DNA of 64,000 nt, from positions 682,001 to 746,000 of the forward strand of contig OY761989.1 in assembly GCA_963665165.1 (NCBI GenBank), written 5' to 3'. Shown piece by piece: positions 61,129 to 64,000 of this stretch (position 1 is the stretch's first letter; the number at the start of each line of letters is the position of its first letter). Made by a program: the position numbers and the translations under genes. A model generated the notes under the pieces. That model did not search any database. It had not been told where the DNA came from and was given only the letters and a program-made list of their open reading frames with translations. The stretch comes from G963663315 sp963665165. Its GTDB lineage: Bacteria; Pseudomonadota; Gammaproteobacteria; Arenicellales; Poriferihabitantaceae.

Positions 61129-62871
61129 ATGCCGAACGCCCTGCTGGTGTATCCCGAACATCCCCCCGCCTACTGGGGGGCGAAGTATGCCCTTGACCTC
61201 ATCGGCATCAGGGCGGTCTTTCCTCCGCTGGGGCTGCTCACCATCGCGGCCATGTTTCCATCACGCTACGACCTCCGTGTCGTGGACATGAACGTGACCG
61301 CTCTTGAGGACTCTGACCTGGAATGGGCCGATCTGGTTCTTGTTTCCTCCATGATCGTGCAACGAGGCTCGCAGCCACCGGTCATCGAACGATGCAATCG
61401 GGCGGACGTTCCCGTAGTGGCTGGCGGACCTTATCCCACCTCGTACCATGAGGAGATCGAGGGAGTCGATCACTTCGTGCTCGGCGAGGCGGAGGAGACC
61501 TTCCATCAATTCCTGCGGGATCTGGAGAACGGCAACGCCAACCCCATCTACCATGAGCCGCGCAAGCCGGACATCACCCGGACGCCGGTGCCCCGGTTCG
61601 ACCTCATCAATACGAAGAATTACCATTCGATGTGCGTGCAGTTCTCACGGGGATGCCCATTCGACTGCGAATTCTGCGACATCACCAAGCTCTTTGGCCG
61701 CGTGCCGCGCACAAAGTCCCCTGAGCAGATGGTGAACGAGTTCGAGTCCCTGTATCGACTGGGCTGGCGAGGCCCCGTCTTCCTGGTGGACGACAACTTC
61801 ATCGGCAACAAGCGGGATGCGATGCAGCTGTTGCCGGTACTCGGTGAGTGGCAGAAGACCCACCGCTATCCGTTCACCTTGTTCACCGAAGCGACCGTAA
61901 ATCTCGCTCGGATGGACAAGCTGATGGACGCGATGATCGAAGCCGGCTTCGATTCCGTGTTTCTGGGCATTGAAACGCCGAATCCCAAGGCATTGCGCAC
62001 GACCAAGAAACCGCAGAACTTCAGCAAGCGGGATGACAACTACCTTCTGAACTCCGTGCGAAAGATCCAACGCAAGGGTATGCAGGTCATGGGAGGATTC
62101 ATTCTCGGCCTGGATGATGACGATGAGAGTGTCTTCGATTCCCAGATCGAATTCATTCAGGAAGCCGGCATTCCATTGGCTCCCATCTACATGCTGAGTG
62201 CGCTGAAGAACACGGACCTTTACACCCGTTTGGCGTCGGAGAATCGGCTCCTTGACGTACCTGTCGAGATTGATGCCATGTTTCTCAACTTCAAGCCCCA
62301 GATGGATCCCCGGGTCCTGGTCGAGGGATATCGACGGGTAGTCACCTTCCTCTACGACCCGGCGCTTGAGAACTACTTCAAGCGTTGCCTGACCCTGTTC
62401 GCACATCTCGAACCCGTCCCGCATCTGTACAAGTTGAAGAGCGAGCTCGCATTGTATACGGAAATCGTGGGCTTGCGCCGCCATCTCTCGCCCAGGCAAG
62501 CTCCGACTTTCATGAAGTTCATCGCCAGCGTCTCCAAGGACCATCCGCGCATGCTGCCCGAGGCGATCCGTCTGGCGGCGTTGGGCTTCCACTTCGAGAA
62601 GGTCACCCGTCAGCAACTCGCAATTCACGACTTCAAGAGATTCCTGGTTGCGGAGATTGCGACGCTCCAGGAAGAGGTTGTCCACCGAGGTCGAGACACG
62701 ACGATGTCTGGCGACAGCGAGAGCGAATTGTTCACGCGAGTCGAAGGGCGCTACACATCCCTGCCCCAGGAATTTCGCTACCCGGGCGATGGAATCGATA
62801 CTGCCCTGGAGTCCTTCCGAAGTGTAGTAAAAACGCGGGTCGACCGGCCCGGAAGCTTGTCGGAGGTGTAG
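61129..62871 (+). CDS. B12-binding radical SAM protein (DUF4070-type)
   Basis: 580 residues. N-terminal cobalamin-binding Rossmann region about 1-140 (NALLVYPEHPPAYWGAKYAL, VVAGGPYPTSYHEEI). Radical SAM domain with the cluster motif FSRGCPFDCEFCDITKLFG near 173-190, then a C-terminal region like DUF4070. Hopanoid and other C-methylases have this layout; the substrate here is unknown. The ATG at 61129 has no close ribosome site; AAGGT at 61106-61110 serves a different-frame ATG at 61116, so a short leader may couple translation. Even codon use and its own promoter fit a transferred single-gene insert. Confidence 0.85.
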   Translation: MPNALLVYPEHPPAYWGAKYALDLIGIRAVFPPLGLLTIAAMFPSRYDLRVVDMNVTALEDSDLEWADLVLVSSMIVQRGSQPPVIERCNRADVPVVAGGPYPTSYHEEIEGVDHFVLGEAEETFHQFLRDLENGNANPIYHEPRKPDITRTPVPRFDLINTKNYHSMCVQFSRGCPFDCEFCDITKLFGRVPRTKSPEQMVNEFESLYRLGWRGPVFLVDDNFIGNKRDAMQLLPVLGEWQKTHRYPFTLFTEATVNLARMDKLMDAMIEAGFDSVFLGIETPNPKALRTTKKPQNFSKRDDNYLLNSVRKIQRKGMQVMGGFILGLDDDDESVFDSQIEFIQEAGIPLAPIYMLSALKNTDLYTRLASENRLLDVPVEIDAMFLNFKPQMDPRVLVEGYRRVVTFLYDPALENYFKRCLTLFAHLEPVPHLYKLKSELALYTEIVGLRRHLSPRQAPTFMKFIASVSKDHPRMLPEAIRLAALGFHFEKVTRQQLAIHDFKRFLVAEIATLQEEVVHRGRDTTMSGDSESELFTRVEGRYTSLPQEFRYPGDGIDTALESFRSVVKTRVDRPGSLSEV

Positions 62872-62884
62872 TTCACATCCGGAT

Positions 62885-63028
62885 TTTCGGCCAGTCCTGA
62901 TCGTATGGCAGAACCACCGGCGATCTGTTTCCAGTTGATTTCGGGTTCAGTGGTTTTACCGCGCAGTTTCAGTTTTCTGGCGTTATCGGTTTCAACTCCG
63001 GTTGAGTTCCGCGCATGATTGTGAAATC
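62885..63028 (+). repeat. Direct repeat B flanking the radical-SAM insert
   Basis: Partner of 60868-61013. Here the TPR gene end (SQSCAELNRS stop) is continuous with the intact gene, whereas the gamma-CA leader and first codons are a dead duplicate running into the radical-SAM gene's downstream flank. Confidence 0.8.
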
Positions 63029-64000
63029 ATCCGTTCGGCCCGAGCCATCGCGTTCCCGGCATCATCTTCACATTCCAGTTTTCGCATGACTCTCCAGGTC
63101 TGTTTCCAGGTGGGTGGACTGTCTGGTTTTTTCGCTGCCCGCTCTGCCAGCAAAGCGCGCGCGTAATTCAACTGGTTTGCCCGAATCGCCGATTCAATCA
63201 GCGTCTGTGAAATGAAGTCCCTTTGTGCATGGCTGCCTCCAAAATGATTGGCCGTGTAGCGAACCTTCGACATCAGATCGACAGACCCGGACCAGTCGCC
63301 CTTCGCGAATGCGTACAATGCCTGGCTGACTGGCAAGCCGACTCTTCGAACCATACTTCCTGAATCATTGTCTTCAGACGCCTGGCTTTCAAGTCTCGCG
63401 ATCAGACGCTCAGCCAGACCGAACTGACCACTGGCTGCGAATGCCATCATTGCATGTACGTCGTTGAAACAGTAGTAACCTGCCTGATCAATTGTTTTCT
63501 CCCATTTGTCATTCAATGCCTGCCAACGGTCCCCAGTGTCGATTTTCTTCAAATACAGGCGCCACAACAGCGCACTGGCATCGAGCATCTCCAGCGCCAC
63601 AGTTCCATCGGCGATAGATTGGTCGTAAATCTCCAACACTTTGTCGTACTGCTCCAGGTCAAGGTAGTAAAGAGCCAGATGCCACCAGTTGTGAACCGAG
63701 AAACCATTATCCACCGACCAGTCATTCAAACGGGATTCATACCACTTTATGCCATCGACCTGTCTTCCCTGCATTTCCAGCACATGTGCAACAGCATGAA
63801 TCGCCCAAACGTCACCCGGGTTTATTTCCACCGCCTGCTTGCCGGTTTCTTCCGCAATTGCGTACTCGTTGCATTCTTCCAGTCCGAAAGAATACATACC
63901 GAGCACGTAGCCAGTCTCTGCAGAATCTTTCGGATATTGCGGCAGTACACGGGCAACACGATCCCGAAGATTTTGCGAATCACCGCGATAGAAATCAAAC
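62992..64000 (-). CDS. TTC38-like tetratricopeptide protein, 5-prime end outside window
   Basis: The frame is open from the stop at 62992 to the window edge (about 336 codons visible). From the edge it reads FDFYRGDSQNLRDRVARVLP, then YVLGMYSFGLEECNEYAIAE, PGDVWAIHAVAHVLEMQGRQ, NWWHLALYYLDLEQYDKVLE and DASALLWRLYLKK. These are the helix-pair repeats of the TTC38 family, whose function is unknown. No signal peptide can be judged. Its last codons lie in repeat B. Confidence 0.83.
   Translation of the reverse strand, partial: FDFYRGDSQNLRDRVARVLPQYPKDSAETGYVLGMYSFGLEECNEYAIAEETGKQAVEINPGDVWAIHAVAHVLEMQGRQVDGIKWYESRLNDWSVDNGFSVHNWWHLALYYLDLEQYDKVLEIYDQSIADGTVALEMLDASALLWRLYLKKIDTGDRWQALNDKWEKTIDQAGYYCFNDVHAMMAFAASGQFGLAERLIARLESQASEDNDSGSMVRRVGLPVSQALYAFAKGDWSGSVDLMSKVRYTANHFGGSHAQRDFISQTLIESAIRANQLNYARALLAERAAKKPDSPPTWKQTWRVMRKLECEDDAGNAMARAERMISQSCAELNRS

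Overview
The window looks like a chromosomal segment of a Gram-negative proteobacterium, most likely a free-living or host-associated marine-type gammaproteobacterium. The outer-membrane genes msbA-lpxK-kdsB and the order tRNA-Pro/Arg/His/Leu followed by tig-clpP-clpX (an arrangement I recall from Pseudomonas) point that way. So do an EF-G2-type fusA and TAXI-TRAP and betaine-type ABC transport. No taxon can be fixed from the sequence alone. Coding is dense. Host genes are GC-rich, while several patches (about 5.2-8.5 kb and 11.3-13.0 kb) are visibly AT-richer and hold accessory genes.

Layout. 0-5.2 kb: nadE (cut by the window edge), a glycine-amidinotransferase-family gene, a higBA remnant, an aromatic/aspartate aminotransferase, a drug/metabolite exporter and bolA. 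5.0-10 kb is accessory: a restriction-modification pair whose nuclease has lost its end, the 5-prime relic of a multicopper oxidase, a Fic protein with an atypical motif, and a frameshifted Tat-exported amine oxidase. 10.1-13.0 kb is an inserted island bounded by two perfect 153-bp copies of the fusA upstream region and first codons; it carries a nuclease-like gene coupled to a DUF429-like gene and an integrase relic. 13.1-16.5 kb: fusA2 and creatinase. 16.5-18.7 kb: an XRE-ImmA protease with a ruined PIN partner, then NnrU. 18.8-25.4 kb: an exported hydrolase, a multicopper oxidase and a tight sulfur operon (sulfite reductase, DUF934, sulfurtransferase, metZ).

25.7-34.1 kb, all on the plus strand, is the main metabolic cluster: class II aldolase, a choline-kinase-like protein, a plant-type phosphoethanolamine N-methyltransferase, a betaine-type binding protein, a fused double permease, a second choline-kinase-like protein, a CnoX-like thioredoxin and an EamA transporter. 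Together they suggest uptake and/or synthesis of choline- and betaine-like compounds. 34-46 kb is housekeeping: M20 deacetylase, tag, htpG with a clear heat-shock promoter, a tRNA cluster in which tRNA-Arg(UCU) is split by a group I intron, tig-clpP-clpX, a sterol-desaturase-family protein, a UDG-like protein, an HD protein, arsC and a transporter. 46-52.7 kb adds a second methylamine theme: a homocysteine methyltransferase facing an MttB-family methyltransferase/TAXI/TRAP operon. 52.9-59.8 kb: lipid A/Kdo genes, a sugar nucleotidyltransferase, an FmdB zinc ribbon and aspS. 59.8-64 kb: a twin gamma-carbonic-anhydrase-like protein and a TPR protein, separated by an inserted radical-SAM gene that is again bounded by direct repeats of the disrupted junction.

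Two themes stand out. The first is repeated handling of methylated amines and guanidino compounds (amidinotransferase, creatinase, PMT, betaine transport, MttB, homocysteine methyltransferase). The second is insertion of foreign DNA at gene boundaries, accompanied by about 150-bp direct duplications of the target junction.
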